A stretch of DNA of 64,000 nucleotides from Paenibacillus sp. FSL M7-0420 (GCF_038002345.1 NZ_JBBOCJ010000001.1:4464001-4528000); one strand, 5' to 3'. Shown: positions 17,017 to 25,727, counted from the stretch's first letter. Numbers and translations: made by a program. The notes: generated by a model not told the origin, from the letters alone.

Positions 17017-17888
17017 TTGTTGAACTGCACCACCAGGTCAATCAGAGTAAAGGAAAAGACCACAATGCTAAGTACACCGTTCATGGTGAAGAAGGCGGTC
17101 TGCAGCTTGCTTAGATCACCCGGAGACACAATGTAGTGCTCATAGAACAGAATAATATAAGCAATCACCATACCGGCCACATACCACCAGCTCAGTTCCG
17201 TGATGAACAAGAGAGAGATGAAGCCCAGGGCTGTCAGCAGATGAAAGACCTTGGCAATCCCCAGCGCACGGGCCACCCCGAAGCGCACAGGAATCGAATA
17301 CAGCCCCTCCTTGCGGTCGAAGTCCACATCCTGGCAGGAGTAGATGATATCAAAGCCTGCTGTCCAGAATACGATAGTGAAATAAAAGATCATAGCAGTC
17401 AAGTCCACCGTTCCTGTAACCGCAACCCACCCGCCGAGCGGCGCAAGGGCAATTGTAAGTCCGAGAATCAGGTGACAGGCCCAGGTGAAGCGTTTGGTGA
17501 AGGAGTAGAAGACCAGCAGAAAAACAGCAATCGGCAGCAGCTTCGCTGACAGCGGATTGAGCTTGAAGGCTGCCCAGAACAGCAAAAAGAACGAGAACGC
17601 GATGAACAGCGTTACCTCTCCAACCTTCAGCAGTCCTGCCGGAATGGCTCTTCCCGCTGTCCGGGGATTCTTCGCATCACTGATCCGGTCGATCAGCCGG
17701 TTAAGCCCCATAGCGGCGCTGCGTGCGCCGAACATAGCAACAACCACCCATCCGATCTGGCTCCAGGAGGGCAGTTCACCGAACATAACTACTGAACCAA
17801 GCAACGCTCCCATAAAGGCAAAGGGTAAAGCAAAAACCGTGTGCTCAAATTTAATCATTTGTAGAAAAATACCGATTTTCTTAAACAT
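17013..17888 (-). CDS. UbiA-family polyprenyltransferase (MqnP-like)
   Basis: An integral membrane enzyme of 291 residues with about eight hydrophobic segments. The Asp-rich prenyl-diphosphate sites are NRLIDRISDAKNPRTAGR and DIIYSCQDVDFDRKEG. It should attach the heptaprenyl chain to a naphthoate intermediate. With MqnA next door, the futalosine-pathway enzyme MqnP is more likely than MenA or 4-hydroxybenzoate transferase. The ATG at 17888 follows GGAGAA and overlaps the menG stop. Confidence 0.9.
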   Translation of the reverse strand: MFKKIGIFLQMIKFEHTVFALPFAFMGALLGSVVMFGELPSWSQIGWVVVAMFGARSAAMGLNRLIDRISDAKNPRTAGRAIPAGLLKVGEVTLFIAFSFFLLFWAAFKLNPLSAKLLPIAVFLLVFYSFTKRFTWACHLILGLTIALAPLGGWVAVTGTVDLTAMIFYFTIVFWTAGFDIIYSCQDVDFDRKEGLYSIPVRFGVARALGIAKVFHLLTALGFISLLFITELSWWYVAGMVIAYIILFYEHYIVSPGDLSKLQTAFFTMNGVLSIVVFSFTLIDLVVQFNK

Positions 17889-18633
17889 TACAGTTCTCCT
17901 TGACTCCAAGATGTAACGCCGCGATGCCACCGTTCAAGGGGAACGATTCCACTTTTGTAAGTCCTGTATCCCGGAAGATCTCCTCTAATTGCTTCCTGTC
18001 CGGGAAGAGTGCCAGTGATTCAGGAAGCCATTTATATTGCTCATACCGCTTGGCGAAGAGCCTGCCGAGCAGCGGAAGCACACGCTGGAAATAAAAATAA
18101 TAAATACCTTTGAACGGCTGCTTCATCGGCTTCGACAGCTCCAGGCAGACCACCATACCGCCGGGCTTCACCACGCGCTTCATCTCGCCCAGCACCTGAA
18201 CAGGATCAGGCACATTACGAAGTCCAAAGCCAATCGTGGCGTAATCAAAGGAATTATCACCGAACGGCAGCTCCATCGCGTTCCCCTGAATCAGGGAGAT
18301 GCGGTCCTGCAGTCCGCGCGCTTCCACCTTGCGCCGTCCCACCTCCAGCATGCCTGCGCTGAAGTCCAGTCCCATGACATTTCCGGTCTCGCTCGCATCA
18401 GCGAGGGCAATGCTCCAATCACAGGTACCGCAGCACAGGTCTACTGCCGAGTCCCCGCGCTTCATGTTCATCTTGCGCATGGTGAACTTCCGCCAAGCCT
18501 TATGACGCCGGAAGCTCAGAATATCATTCATCAGATCATACTTGCCGGCAATGCTCTCAAATACCGAATGGACAAATTGCTCCTTCGGCTTGTCGCCCTG
18601 CCCGCCTGTTACGGTAACTTTATCTACTGTCAT
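17881..18633 (-). CDS. menG: Demethylmenaquinone methyltransferase
   Basis: A SAM-dependent methyltransferase of 250 residues of the UbiE/MenG family, catalysing the last step of menaquinone synthesis. Motifs are VDLCCGTCDWSIALA (SAM motif I), the GLRNVPDP segment and FPLNGGIAALHLG near the C-terminus. It lies between hepS and the ubiA homologue; in Bacillus it sits between hepS and hepT. GGAGGG precedes the ATG. Confidence 0.95.
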   Translation of the reverse strand: MTVDKVTVTGGQGDKPKEQFVHSVFESIAGKYDLMNDILSFRRHKAWRKFTMRKMNMKRGDSAVDLCCGTCDWSIALADASETGNVMGLDFSAGMLEVGRRKVEARGLQDRISLIQGNAMELPFGDNSFDYATIGFGLRNVPDPVQVLGEMKRVVKPGGMVVCLELSKPMKQPFKGIYYFYFQRVLPLLGRLFAKRYEQYKWLPESLALFPDRKQLEEIFRDTGLTKVESFPLNGGIAALHLGVKENCNV

Positions 18634-18636
18634 TCT

Positions 18637-19506
18637 CTAACCCTCCACGGCAGCTTGTCCGGAAATTTTCATTTGCAGAAGCAGGCGGTCCAGTGCAGCT
18701 CTAAGCTGAGCCGCCAGATCCTCGTCCCTGATCCCCTGCAATAACGACTGAATGGACGCAAGCGAGGTATGCAGCTTGTCCGTCAGCAGCGTATCGCATT
18801 TGCATCTCAGCTTCAGCTTCTGCCAATCCTTGGGGTCCAGAGTCTGCCCCTTAAGCTGCTGACGCTCCTCTTCGGTCGCCGACTCCATCACCTTCCAGTA
18901 AGCATAGCCCACCAGCGCACTTGCCGGAGCTGCCCCCCGGCGCAATTCCAGGGCTGCTGTCTCACACTGGCTGAATTCGGCGAGCAGCTTCTGCCAGATG
19001 TCTCTAAGAGACTCTTCGATCATCGGTGTAAAAGAAAGAAACAGCCGCATATTGAGCTGTACCGTGTGCTTCAAGTATTGTTCGGCCGGGACAAGCGTTC
19101 CGCTCATCTTGCCGTAAAGATTGGCCTTCATCACATTGAAATCAGCGATAGCTGCGCTCAATGTGCCAACCATTTCAATCTGACCGTGTCTCGCGAGCAG
19201 ATGGTAGAACCAGCTGCTGAAATAATCACCGGCCAGAACCTTCAGCTGGCGGGTACGCATAATATCGCCGCCGGGCTCTTCATGATTCCGGTCAATGCTC
19301 TCATGGGTATCCAGTCCAAGCTGGACGAGTCCGGTTACCAGGGTGAACAGCTCTGCCTGCTGGAAGTCTGCCCCCCGGCCTCTGCCGAGAAAAATATATA
19401 ACAAATGACCCCGCCCGTCTGAGAACGGCGGCAGTTCCGTATGCCGCTGAATCATATCGTAGTCGGTGTAGGGTTTAGCCAGTTGCGGTATGCGGTACGG
19501 TTTCAT
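18637..19506 (-). CDS. hepS: Heptaprenyl diphosphate synthase component I
   Basis: The small, non-catalytic subunit of the C35 prenyl diphosphate synthase, 289 residues. Conserved segments are LLYIFLGRGRGADF, HESIDRN and LAGDYFSSWFYHLLA. The ATG at 19506 has GGAGG six bases upstream and was chosen over an ATG at 19524 that lacks a good site. An extended -10 element TGATATAAT ends at 19561 in the minus-strand leader. It is the first gene of the quinone operon. Confidence 0.9.
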   Translation of the reverse strand: MKPYRIPQLAKPYTDYDMIQRHTELPPFSDGRGHLLYIFLGRGRGADFQQAELFTLVTGLVQLGLDTHESIDRNHEEPGGDIMRTRQLKVLAGDYFSSWFYHLLARHGQIEMVGTLSAAIADFNVMKANLYGKMSGTLVPAEQYLKHTVQLNMRLFLSFTPMIEESLRDIWQKLLAEFSQCETAALELRRGAAPASALVGYAYWKVMESATEEERQQLKGQTLDPKDWQKLKLRCKCDTLLTDKLHTSLASIQSLLQGIRDEDLAAQLRAALDRLLLQMKISGQAAVEG

Positions 19507-19620
19507 TTTAGCCTCCGAAGCCATTGACGTTTGTCAAACTCTTTGTTCACAATCTTGTCTATTATATCACATGTTTTTTTGTCACGCACGGGTGAAGCCT
19601 TCTAGTTTTAATTACCCGGT

Positions 19621-20160
19621 TCAGGGATAAATGAACTGCTTTTTCCACAGCTCGCTTTCGCTAATGCGGAAGCCGTTCTTCAGCGAATCGGGAAGAGGCG
19701 AATTGCCTGCGTTCTCCAGCGCCTCCTGCAGCTGGGGGCTCCACTCGCTGCGGCGGATATCACCGGCAAGGAGCAGGCGGCGGGTATCCAGCCACCTATC
19801 CTCTGCCACCACACGCAGCAGCAGCTGGTCTACGTTCGAAGTCTCCTGAATCGCGAACCCGGTAGCCAGAGCCATGTTGCGGTACAGCTCCTGCGGTTCG
19901 TGGGCATCACCGTTCACCTTGAGATCCAGAGACAATACCCCGTTCTCCCAGCCTGCCTTGTCAATCATCAGACTGAAGGGAATCTCACTGAGCGCATCTA
20001 CCAGATTGTCATTCTCCAGTACCAGGCCATCCGGGCCTATCGTCTGTACTGCGCTATACTTACTCTGGGCAGTTATAACGTTGCCGGCCAGTTGCGGCAG
20101 CAGCAGGGTAACAGCTGCACTAAGCAGCAACGCCGTTCCGATCAGCCAGCTCCGGTTCAT
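19621..20160 (-). CDS. Signal-anchored protein of unknown function
   Basis: A protein of 179 residues that I do not recognise. Residues 5-25 form a hydrophobic signal or anchor segment (LIGTALLLSAAVTLLLPQLA) after one positive charge, so most of the chain should lie outside the membrane. The rest is soluble with alternating hydrophobic strands and no cysteines. It sits between mtrB and hepS with a terminator upstream (after mtrB), so it probably has its own promoter. Confidence 0.7.
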   Translation of the reverse strand: MNRSWLIGTALLLSAAVTLLLPQLAGNVITAQSKYSAVQTIGPDGLVLENDNLVDALSEIPFSLMIDKAGWENGVLSLDLKVNGDAHEPQELYRNMALATGFAIQETSNVDQLLLRVVAEDRWLDTRRLLLAGDIRRSEWSPQLQEALENAGNSPLPDSLKNGFRISESELWKKQFIYP

Positions 20161-20242
20161 AACATGCCTCCCTACTCATAGTTTCCGCTGCTATGCAGGA
20201 TTATACGGCACCGCAGAGCGGCCCATATCTAGTTATATTTTG

Positions 20243-20268
20243 AAAAAAAGCAGGCTATGCCTGCTTTT
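20243..20268 (-). terminator. Terminator after mtrB
   Basis: AAAAGCAGGC and GCCTGCTTTT flank a 3-nt loop and a run of T residues follows on the minus strand. The stem begins in the mtrB stop codon region. Confidence 0.85.
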
Positions 20269-20516
20269 CAGCTTTCACTCTCTAATTGTCCGTGTTTGCT
20301 CCAGATTTCAGCCTTGCCGCGGATTTTCATTGCTGAGGTGTGATCGGTGAATTGGGCAATGAGCACCTCGCCTTTGTCCAGCTTCTCCGTATGGTGAAAC
20401 CGTGTGTCCAGCCCTCTGGTCAGCCCGATGACCTGAACACCGTTCTCCTTGGCCTTGACTACGATATAGTCGCTGCCGGACGGTGCAGGATTCACTTCAT
20501 TCTTCTTCTCAGTCAT
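20268..20516 (-). CDS. mtrB: Tryptophan RNA-binding attenuation protein (TRAP)
   Basis: A protein of 82 residues very similar in pattern to Bacillus TRAP. It forms an 11-subunit ring that binds tryptophan and then (G/U)AG repeats in trp leader RNA. The RNA-contacting residues known in B. subtilis (Lys37, Lys56, Arg58) correspond here to Lys45, Lys64 and Arg66 in EKLDKGE and AMKIRGK. The tryptophan-pocket segments [20 protein letters not shown] and AQFTDHTSA are intact. ATG 20516 has GAGGAGG seven bases upstream. It lies next to hbs, but folE (mtrA), its partner in Bacillus, is absent here. Confidence 0.96.
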   Translation of the reverse strand: MTEKKNEVNPAPSGSDYIVVKAKENGVQVIGLTRGLDTRFHHTEKLDKGEVLIAQFTDHTSAMKIRGKAEIWSKHGQLESES

Positions 20517-20549
20517 TGTAATCCTCCTCAAAGTTTATGAGCCTCTCTC

Positions 20550-20580
20550 AAAAACAAATGCCGCCCTGGAAGGCGGCATC
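20550..20580 (-). terminator. Terminator after hbs
   Basis: ATGCCGCC pairs with GGCGGCAT around a short loop, followed by TTGTTTTTG on the minus strand. It lies between hbs and mtrB, so mtrB may depend on partial read-through. Confidence 0.8.
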
Positions 20581-20620
20581 GTTGGTATTCAAGGACTATG
20601 GGGCAGATATGTAGAAATCT

Positions 20621-20893
20621 TTATTTGATTCCGTCTTTCAGCGCTTTACCGGGTTTGAAAGCCGGTACTTTGCTTGAAGGAATTTCGATTTCTTCACCAG
20701 TCTGCGGGTTGCGGCCTTTACGTGCGGAACGTTCGCGCACTTCAAAGTTTCCGAAGCCAACCAGCTGAACCTTATCGCCGCTTTGCAGTGCACCTGTGAT
20801 CGCTTCAAAAACTGCATCTACCGCTTTCGTAGCGTCTTTTTTGGGAAGTTCAGTTGCTTCTGTAACTACGTTGATCAAATCTGATTTATTCAT
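20621..20893 (-). CDS. hbs: DNA-binding protein HU
   Basis: A histone-like protein of 90 residues, with the start [20 protein letters not shown] and the DNA-wrapping arm [20 protein letters not shown] carrying the intercalating Pro. It compacts and bends DNA as a dimer. Position between spoIVA and mtrB is as in Bacillus. GGGAGGTGA precedes the ATG. Confidence 0.97.
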   Translation of the reverse strand: MNKSDLINVVTEATELPKKDATKAVDAVFEAITGALQSGDKVQLVGFGNFEVRERSARKGRNPQTGEEIEIPSSKVPAFKPGKALKDGIK

Positions 20894-21247
20894 GTCTTCT
20901 CACCTCCCTGGTTAAAAGTTCCGGTATCATACACTCTTTCCGTTTCAACGTAAAATATACGTGATAATCCCGTTTAATACTAGAAACTGGCACCTCTCTT
21001 CTAGAAGCGCAACAAACTTATAGTAATACAGCCCACCCATAATTTCAAGGCGTTCCTCAAAAAAGGAGCAGAAAGTAGCAGGTTTCCCTTCATTCCGCTG
21101 CAATTGCGCAGTCTATTACTACCAGTTATGCCGTAAAAACGGAAGCTTTCCAGGGAGAATTCCCCTTTTCCACTCTAGCAGTGAGAGGGCCCGGAAATAG
21201 CAAAAGAGCGGGAAAAGCTCCCGCTCCAAAGGACAAGCCTATTTCAT
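20894..21247 (-). promoter_or_regulatory. hbs upstream region with promoter and spoIVA terminator
   Basis: A gene-free stretch of about 350 bp. A sigma-A-type promoter for hbs, TTGAAA-17 bp-TACTAT on the minus strand, lies about 120 bases before the gene (roughly 21010-21045). The spoIVA terminator is near 21200. No other gene or RNA structure was recognised. Confidence 0.6.
21199..21227 (-). terminator. Terminator after spoIVA
   Basis: GAGCGGGA, loop GCTT, TCCCGCTC and TTTT on the minus strand, 20 bases past the spoIVA stop. Confidence 0.85.
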
Positions 21248-22726
21248 TTAGAGGATGATGGCGATCAGGCCGCCTGAACCTTCATTGATAATCCGGCCCA
21301 GCGTTTCCTGCAGCTTGTAGCGGGCATTGTCCGGCATCATCGCGATCTTGCCCTGAATGCCCTCACGGACTATGGAATGCAGGGACCGGCCGAAGATATC
21401 GGATTCCCAGATTTTGATCGGGTCATTCTCAAAGTCCTGCATCAGGTAGCGCACCAGCTCTTCACTCTGCTTCTCTGTACCGATAATCGGCGAGAACTCC
21501 GACTCGACATCCACCCGGATCATATGGATCGACGGCGCCGTAGCCTTCAGCCGGACTCCGAAGCGGGAGCCTTGGCGGATCAGCTCAGGCTCATCCAGCG
21601 CCATCTCGGCCAGAGAAGGTGCGGCGATACCATACCCCGTGGTCTTAACCATTTCCAGCGCTTCCGAGAAGCGGTCATATTCGCGCTTGGCGTGGGAGAA
21701 GTCCTGCATCAGCTGGAGCAGGTGATCCTTGCCGCGAATCTCGACCCCGACTACCTCCATCAGCACCTGATCATACAGCTCTTCGGGAGCGTAGAGGTCA
21801 ATCTCGGCTACCCCCTGGCCCATGTTCATGCCGCTGAGGCCTGCCCGGTCGATGAAATCATATTCGGTAAACTGGGAGACCAGGCGGTCCACATCGCGCA
21901 GACGGCGGATATCCTTCACGGTATCACGGACAGAATTCTCATAGCTGCTGCGCAGCCAGTGATTCTCGCCCAGCACCATCACCCAGCTCGGCAGGTTAAC
22001 ATTAACTTCATGTACAGGGAATTCATACAGTACTTCGCGCAGGACACCAGTCACATCGTCCTCGGTCATATTCGCAGCGCTGAGCGTCATCACCGGAATA
22101 TCATATTTGAGGGCAAGCTCACTGCGGAGCTGCTGGACTTCCTCACTGCGCGGCCGGGTGGAGTTGATGACCAACACGAAGGGCTTGCCGACCTCCTTCA
22201 GCTCTGCGATCACGCGCTCTTCGGAATCGACATACGAGCTCCGTGGAATCTCGGCAATCGTACCGTCGGTGGTCACTACCACACCCAGAGTCGAGTGCTC
22301 CTGAATGACCTTGCGTGTCCCGATTTCAGCCGCTTCCTGGAATGGAATCGGTTCCTCGAACCATGGCGTCGAGATCATCCGCGGACCATTCTCATCCTCA
22401 TACCCTTTTGCGCCTTCCACTGCATAGCCTACACAATCGACCAGCCGGACGTTAACCTCCAGGCCTTCGGCCACCTTAATCTGCACCGCATTGTTGGGTA
22501 CGAATTTAGGCTCGGTAGTCATAATAGTTTTGCCTGCCGCACTTTGCGGCAGCTCATCGACCGCTCTTACCCGGTCTGCTTCACTCGTGATGTTCGGCAG
22601 AACAATCGTTTCCATGAAGCGCTTGATGAATGTCGATTTCCCCGTGCGAACCGCGCCGACGACGCCAAGATAAATGTCTCCGCCGGTACGCTCGGCAATG
22701 TCCTTGAAAATATCCACTTTTTCCAA
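21248..22726 (-). CDS. spoIVA: Stage IV sporulation protein A
   Basis: The ATPase that polymerises on the forespore surface as the base layer of the spore coat. With the TTG start at 22726 the protein has 492 residues, the length of B. subtilis SpoIVA, and begins EKVDIFKDIAERTGGDIYLG. GAGGAGGGG stands eight bases upstream, which decides this start over the longer frame. The Walker A motif GAVRTGKST is near residue 23. Polar residues near the C-terminus end in GGLIAIIL. It is probably expressed by sigma-E in the mother cell. Confidence 0.95.
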   Translation of the reverse strand: MEKVDIFKDIAERTGGDIYLGVVGAVRTGKSTFIKRFMETIVLPNITSEADRVRAVDELPQSAAGKTIMTTEPKFVPNNAVQIKVAEGLEVNVRLVDCVGYAVEGAKGYEDENGPRMISTPWFEEPIPFQEAAEIGTRKVIQEHSTLGVVVTTDGTIAEIPRSSYVDSEERVIAELKEVGKPFVLVINSTRPRSEEVQQLRSELALKYDIPVMTLSAANMTEDDVTGVLREVLYEFPVHEVNVNLPSWVMVLGENHWLRSSYENSVRDTVKDIRRLRDVDRLVSQFTEYDFIDRAGLSGMNMGQGVAEIDLYAPEELYDQVLMEVVGVEIRGKDHLLQLMQDFSHAKREYDRFSEALEMVKTTGYGIAAPSLAEMALDEPELIRQGSRFGVRLKATAPSIHMIRVDVESEFSPIIGTEKQSEELVRYLMQDFENDPIKIWESDIFGRSLHSIVREGIQGKIAMMPDNARYKLQETLGRIINEGSGGLIAIIL

Positions 22727-23160
22727 AAGAGATCCCCTCCTCATATTACTCCGAAGAAAAAATGCCTGAAGAGCATCGACTTCGCGTTCCGCCGGCAAAC
22801 TGACCCTTGCAGGACAACCACCGGACTAAGCTTTGCCCGCCCGAAGCCTAGCTTACTTGCCTGAGGCGAAGCAAGGTTGCCCCGCGCTAAACTCCGAATG
22901 CTCGGACATGCATTTGGACTAGTATCATCATATGTATCCGTAACGGATTTATGACCAGCGTCCGCGCATTTTTGCATCTGAAATTTCGTATACCCGCTCT
23001 AGCTCGCCACTGCGTCAAGACACCCGGAAGTCTTCTCATCAAGTCTATGAGGGCGGCTTGCGGCCTAGAACTACTATCCGTTCTGAGATTTACCGTATCA
23101 AAAAAAGCAACAATCCCCCGCTCCCGGAGAACTGCTGCCTTAATTGATAATAGTATATTG
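22727..23160 (-). promoter_or_regulatory. spoIVA upstream region with sigma-E-like promoter
   Basis: About 430 bp without a gene. On the minus strand, TCATAAA (22954-22948) and CATATGAT (22934-22927) are 13 bp apart and resemble the sigma-E pattern (ATA-type -35, CATACANT -10). The spacer contains a palindrome TCCGTTACGGA. A weak hairpin with a T run near 23098-23135 may end transcription of the lipoprotein gene. Short frames here lack ribosome sites. Confidence 0.5.
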
Positions 23161-23976
23161 CTATTCCTGCGGAGCCTGCGGGACGGGACGGCCATCCACC
23201 CACAGATAAGGGAGAGACTTGACGGGGACATAATAGGAGGCCTGCGCAAGCTCCAGACGCAGGTCACGGTCTGCCGCCGGGCTGCTGCCGTTCTTATCAA
23301 TGGCTGAGGAGATATCCGCGCTGTAATCAACATAGACTGCCCCGCTGCGATCCATCAGCAGCCCGAGCGGCTGGCCCGAATATACGCTGCTTAGCTTGAT
23401 TGTCCCTGTCCCTGCCCGTTTGGCATCGATAGACACCAGGCCCGGATACAGCTCCTCCCCTGCCGGAAGCTTCCCGCCGTGTGCAGACTTATAGAGGTTC
23501 ACCTTGCGCTGGATATCGTTAACCTTCTGCACGGTCACCAGGTCCATTAATTTGACCTGTGGGTCCGTCTCCTCATCCAGCACCAGAAAATGGGCGCTCC
23601 CGCCCTTCTCGAACGCTGCCGCCGGGATCTCGTCCAGGTACCCTTCCTGCTGCAGCTTATTCAGGTCAATCACGAATTTCTCGTATCTGGGCGTGTCCTG
23701 ATCGCTGGTCAAGATCGGCAGCAGCCCCTTCTGCTCCTGATAATCATCGACCGCCGCCTGCACCCGCTTCACACTCTCGCGGTAACTGCTGCCGGACTGC
23801 TGCTGCTCCCGGGGATACATGCAGCCGGTTAGAGACAAGATCAGCAGAACAAGCAGCGGCAGCAGCATCGCAGACCTATTCCGGCTCTGCCGGAGCTTCA
23901 CCAGATGCATAGAGTCCACTCGCAGGGCTCCTCTCTGTTCGTTCAGGGTTGCATTTGCACCGGGAGTAACCATCAC
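23161..23976 (-). CDS. Putative lipoprotein next to spoIVA (YphF position)
   Basis: About 271 residues. A long basic N-region is followed by a hydrophobic core and the lipobox LSLTGC, with Cys near residue 52, so it should be a lipid-anchored extracellular protein. The mature part is predicted soluble, with the repeated theme of RYEKFVIDLNKL and KLPAGEELYPG segments. Bacillus has the lipoprotein gene yphF at this place, but I infer the relation from synteny only. GTG 23976 has GGAGG seven bases upstream; ATG 23979 and 23973 are alternatives. It overlaps the ferredoxin stop. Confidence 0.75.
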   Translation of the reverse strand: MMVTPGANATLNEQRGALRVDSMHLVKLRQSRNRSAMLLPLLVLLILSLTGCMYPREQQQSGSSYRESVKRVQAAVDDYQEQKGLLPILTSDQDTPRYEKFVIDLNKLQQEGYLDEIPAAAFEKGGSAHFLVLDEETDPQVKLMDLVTVQKVNDIQRKVNLYKSAHGGKLPAGEELYPGLVSIDAKRAGTGTIKLSSVYSGQPLGLLMDRSGAVYVDYSADISSAIDKNGSSPAADRDLRLELAQASYYVPVKSLPYLWVDGRPVPQAPQE

Positions 23977-24341
23977 CATAAGTCCTCCGCTTCGCCACGG
24001 CGCGCCGCTTCCAGTCTGCGGCGTACAGCCGCCTTCAGCGGGTCCTCAGGAATATGCACATGGACGTCGCCCCATACAGCGGCCTGACAGGCCAGGCGGA
24101 CGCCTTCATCCAGCAGGCTGCCAAGCTTGCGCTTCTCCGCCTCCGCAGGAGGTCTGAGTGCCACGGCATCCGTACGCTCTACGGACACTTTGCACATCAT
24201 GCATCCCGCCTTGCCTCCGCAGCGGGTAGGCAGGACGATTCCGGCTTTGCGCACAGCCTCCAGCAGCGTAACACCATGCTTGACAGAAGCTGTGCGTTGT
24301 TCCGGAAGGAAAGTGACCGTTATTTGCGATTTCGCATTCAT
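23973..24341 (-). CDS. 2Fe-2S ferredoxin-type protein
   Basis: A protein of 122 residues with the plant-type ferredoxin fold. The cluster ligands are the three Cys in RCGGKAGCMMCKV and a fourth in VRLACQAAV. The basic, Ala-rich C-terminus (LKAAVRRRLEAARRGE) is an extension beyond the fold. It should carry electrons for an unknown partner; nothing near it is an obvious reductase. It overlaps the downstream lipoprotein gene, so both belong to one unit. Confidence 0.88.
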   Translation of the reverse strand: MNAKSQITVTFLPEQRTASVKHGVTLLEAVRKAGIVLPTRCGGKAGCMMCKVSVERTDAVALRPPAEAEKRKLGSLLDEGVRLACQAAVWGDVHVHIPEDPLKAAVRRRLEAARRGEAEDLW

Positions 24342-24368
24342 CTTACAGCCTCCTTCCTTCGAATCAGG

Positions 24369-24989
24369 TTATATACGTATAGATTCGGATATCCCCAGCA
24401 GCTCGTCCAGCCTAGACTGCAGGCCGCCGGCTTCCAGATGATTCTCCTCAATGAGCTGCTCCAGAAGCGGCAAATGACCGGCTACATCCCGCTTCATCAG
24501 CTCCGCAATAGCCCGGCAGCGTTCTTCCCTGCCGCGCAGCAGATTGAAGATCAGCTCATGGACAAGCGGCATCAGGGCCAGGCGGCCGCTCCCTTCGAGT
24601 GTACATTTCGGGGCATAGGACTGCAGCTTGCTGATATCCACTGCATATTGCCCGGAGCCGCTCCCGATCCTGAATCCGCCCACCAGCTCAACCTTCACCT
24701 CCCCGATGAAGTAGAGCCCGCGCAGAGAGTAACAGCCTCCGCTATAATCCTCCTCCGGTGCGCAGACAGTGTATCTCAGCAGTGCCCGATGAAGCTGCGC
24801 GGTATCCTCCAAATCACAATAGAGGTCAATATCGCGCGGAGCAGCACTCAGCTGAACCCCGTGCAGCAGCAGACCGCAGCTTCCCCCCAGCAGCCACACC
24901 GGCGGCTTACCCGGCCCGATAACATCCAGCTCCCGCGTTATGCTGCCCAGTGCCGTCTCCAGCACATAAGGAATTCCTGAACCGGCCAT
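24369..24989 (-). CDS. Nucleotidyltransferase-fold protein
   Basis: A protein of about 206 residues with the GGSCGLLLHG and PRDIDLYCD segments of the minimal nucleotidyltransferase fold (Gly-Gly-Ser...Asp-x-Asp). The substrate is unknown. The C-terminal half is helical with ELIFNLLRGREERCRAIAEL. The start is uncertain: ATG 24989 lacks a strong ribosome site and the frame stays open to a TTG at 25022. It lies between the ferredoxin and a DUF2768-type gene. Confidence 0.7.
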   Translation of the reverse strand: MAGSGIPYVLETALGSITRELDVIGPGKPPVWLLGGSCGLLLHGVQLSAAPRDIDLYCDLEDTAQLHRALLRYTVCAPEEDYSGGCYSLRGLYFIGEVKVELVGGFRIGSGSGQYAVDISKLQSYAPKCTLEGSGRLALMPLVHELIFNLLRGREERCRAIAELMKRDVAGHLPLLEQLIEENHLEAGGLQSRLDELLGISESIRI

Positions 24990-25069
24990 CAATCTACACA
25001 CGCCCCATTCCTGTAAAATCAACTAACGATTCTGTCAGAAATACGTCTGCCTGAGTATAATGTAAATGC

Positions 25070-25249
25070 TTACATAATTGAAGCAGCCCCGCCCAGAACT
25101 CCGATCAGCAGGATGACAAAAGCAATGACCGATAAAACAGCTCTAAGCAGTCCCTTCGTCTTGCTGCGTGCAAAAGTAATCAAAAAAACGGATAAGCCCA
25201 TAATCAGTACCGCAATCAGAGACAGCCACATTTTTGTCATCGGGTCCAT
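25070..25249 (-). CDS. DUF2768-type small membrane protein (YphE position)
   Basis: A 59-residue protein found by reading the minus strand from ATG 25249 to TAA 25070. It starts MDPMTKMWLSLIAVLIMG and has two transmembrane segments (about 8-26 and 36-55) joined by a short basic loop (ARSKTKG). Sequence and position between gpsA and spoIVA fit the DUF2768/YphE family of sporulating Bacilli. GGAGG lies 10 bases upstream. The function is not known. Confidence 0.78.
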   Translation of the reverse strand: MDPMTKMWLSLIAVLIMGLSVFLITFARSKTKGLLRAVLSVIAFVILLIGVLGGAASIM

Positions 25250-25352
25250 AGGTCATGCGCCTCCATTTCACTTTTCCCGGATTGCGACTATTATAGCGTG
25301 AATCGCGGCATTTTTTAAGTATAAATTTTAAGCATCAGCCGATTTCCCTGCC

Positions 25353-25402
25353 AAAAAAAGGGCATAACCCGCGGAATCAGCTTACCTTCCGGAGTTATGC
25401 CC
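25353..25402 (-). terminator. Terminator after spoVIF
   Basis: GGGCATAAC and GTTATGCCC form the outer stem, an inner TCCGG/CCGCGG pairing may extend it, and seven T residues follow on the minus strand. Confidence 0.85.
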
Positions 25403-25451
25403 AGTCTGAAAAGGAGCCATCCCTGCAGGAATGGCTTACTTCACGGATATG

Positions 25452-25727
25452 CTATTTTTTCAGCATCATTTTCATTAAAGACTCCATCGTACCGGAACCG
25501 GCGCCGCCTTTTTTAACAGTATTGACGATCTCCTGCACGGTAGCCTCGCTGACTGGCACTTTAGCCATAGCTGATACCTGTTTAATTAACTGGCGGAGCT
25601 GGGCTTCATTCTGTGTGGTGCCCGGCTTAACCGTACCGGCCAGCTTTTTGATGGCACCTTCCGAAATGTTTTTGCCCGTCTTCTTGTTGATGGCGTTCAA
25701 AGCATCCTTGGAAAAATCTCTGCTCAC
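25452..25727 (-). CDS. spoVIF: Stage VI sporulation protein F
   Basis: A protein of 91 residues with the SpoVIF pattern: MSRDFSKDALNAINKKTGK at the start, then GAIKKLAGTVKP and IVNTVKKGG helices. In B. subtilis the protein promotes coat assembly late in sporulation, acting on the GerE regulon. GGAGGGATGAAC precedes the ATG and a strong terminator follows the stop, so it is a single-gene unit. Confidence 0.88.
   Translation of the reverse strand: MSRDFSKDALNAINKKTGKNISEGAIKKLAGTVKPGTTQNEAQLRQLIKQVSAMAKVPVSEATVQEIVNTVKKGGAGSGTMESLMKMMLKK

Noticed and set aside
21377..22864. A 495-residue plus-strand frame over spoIVA
   Set aside because: Antisense shadow of spoIVA, with His/Gln/Arg-rich composition and no ribosome site.
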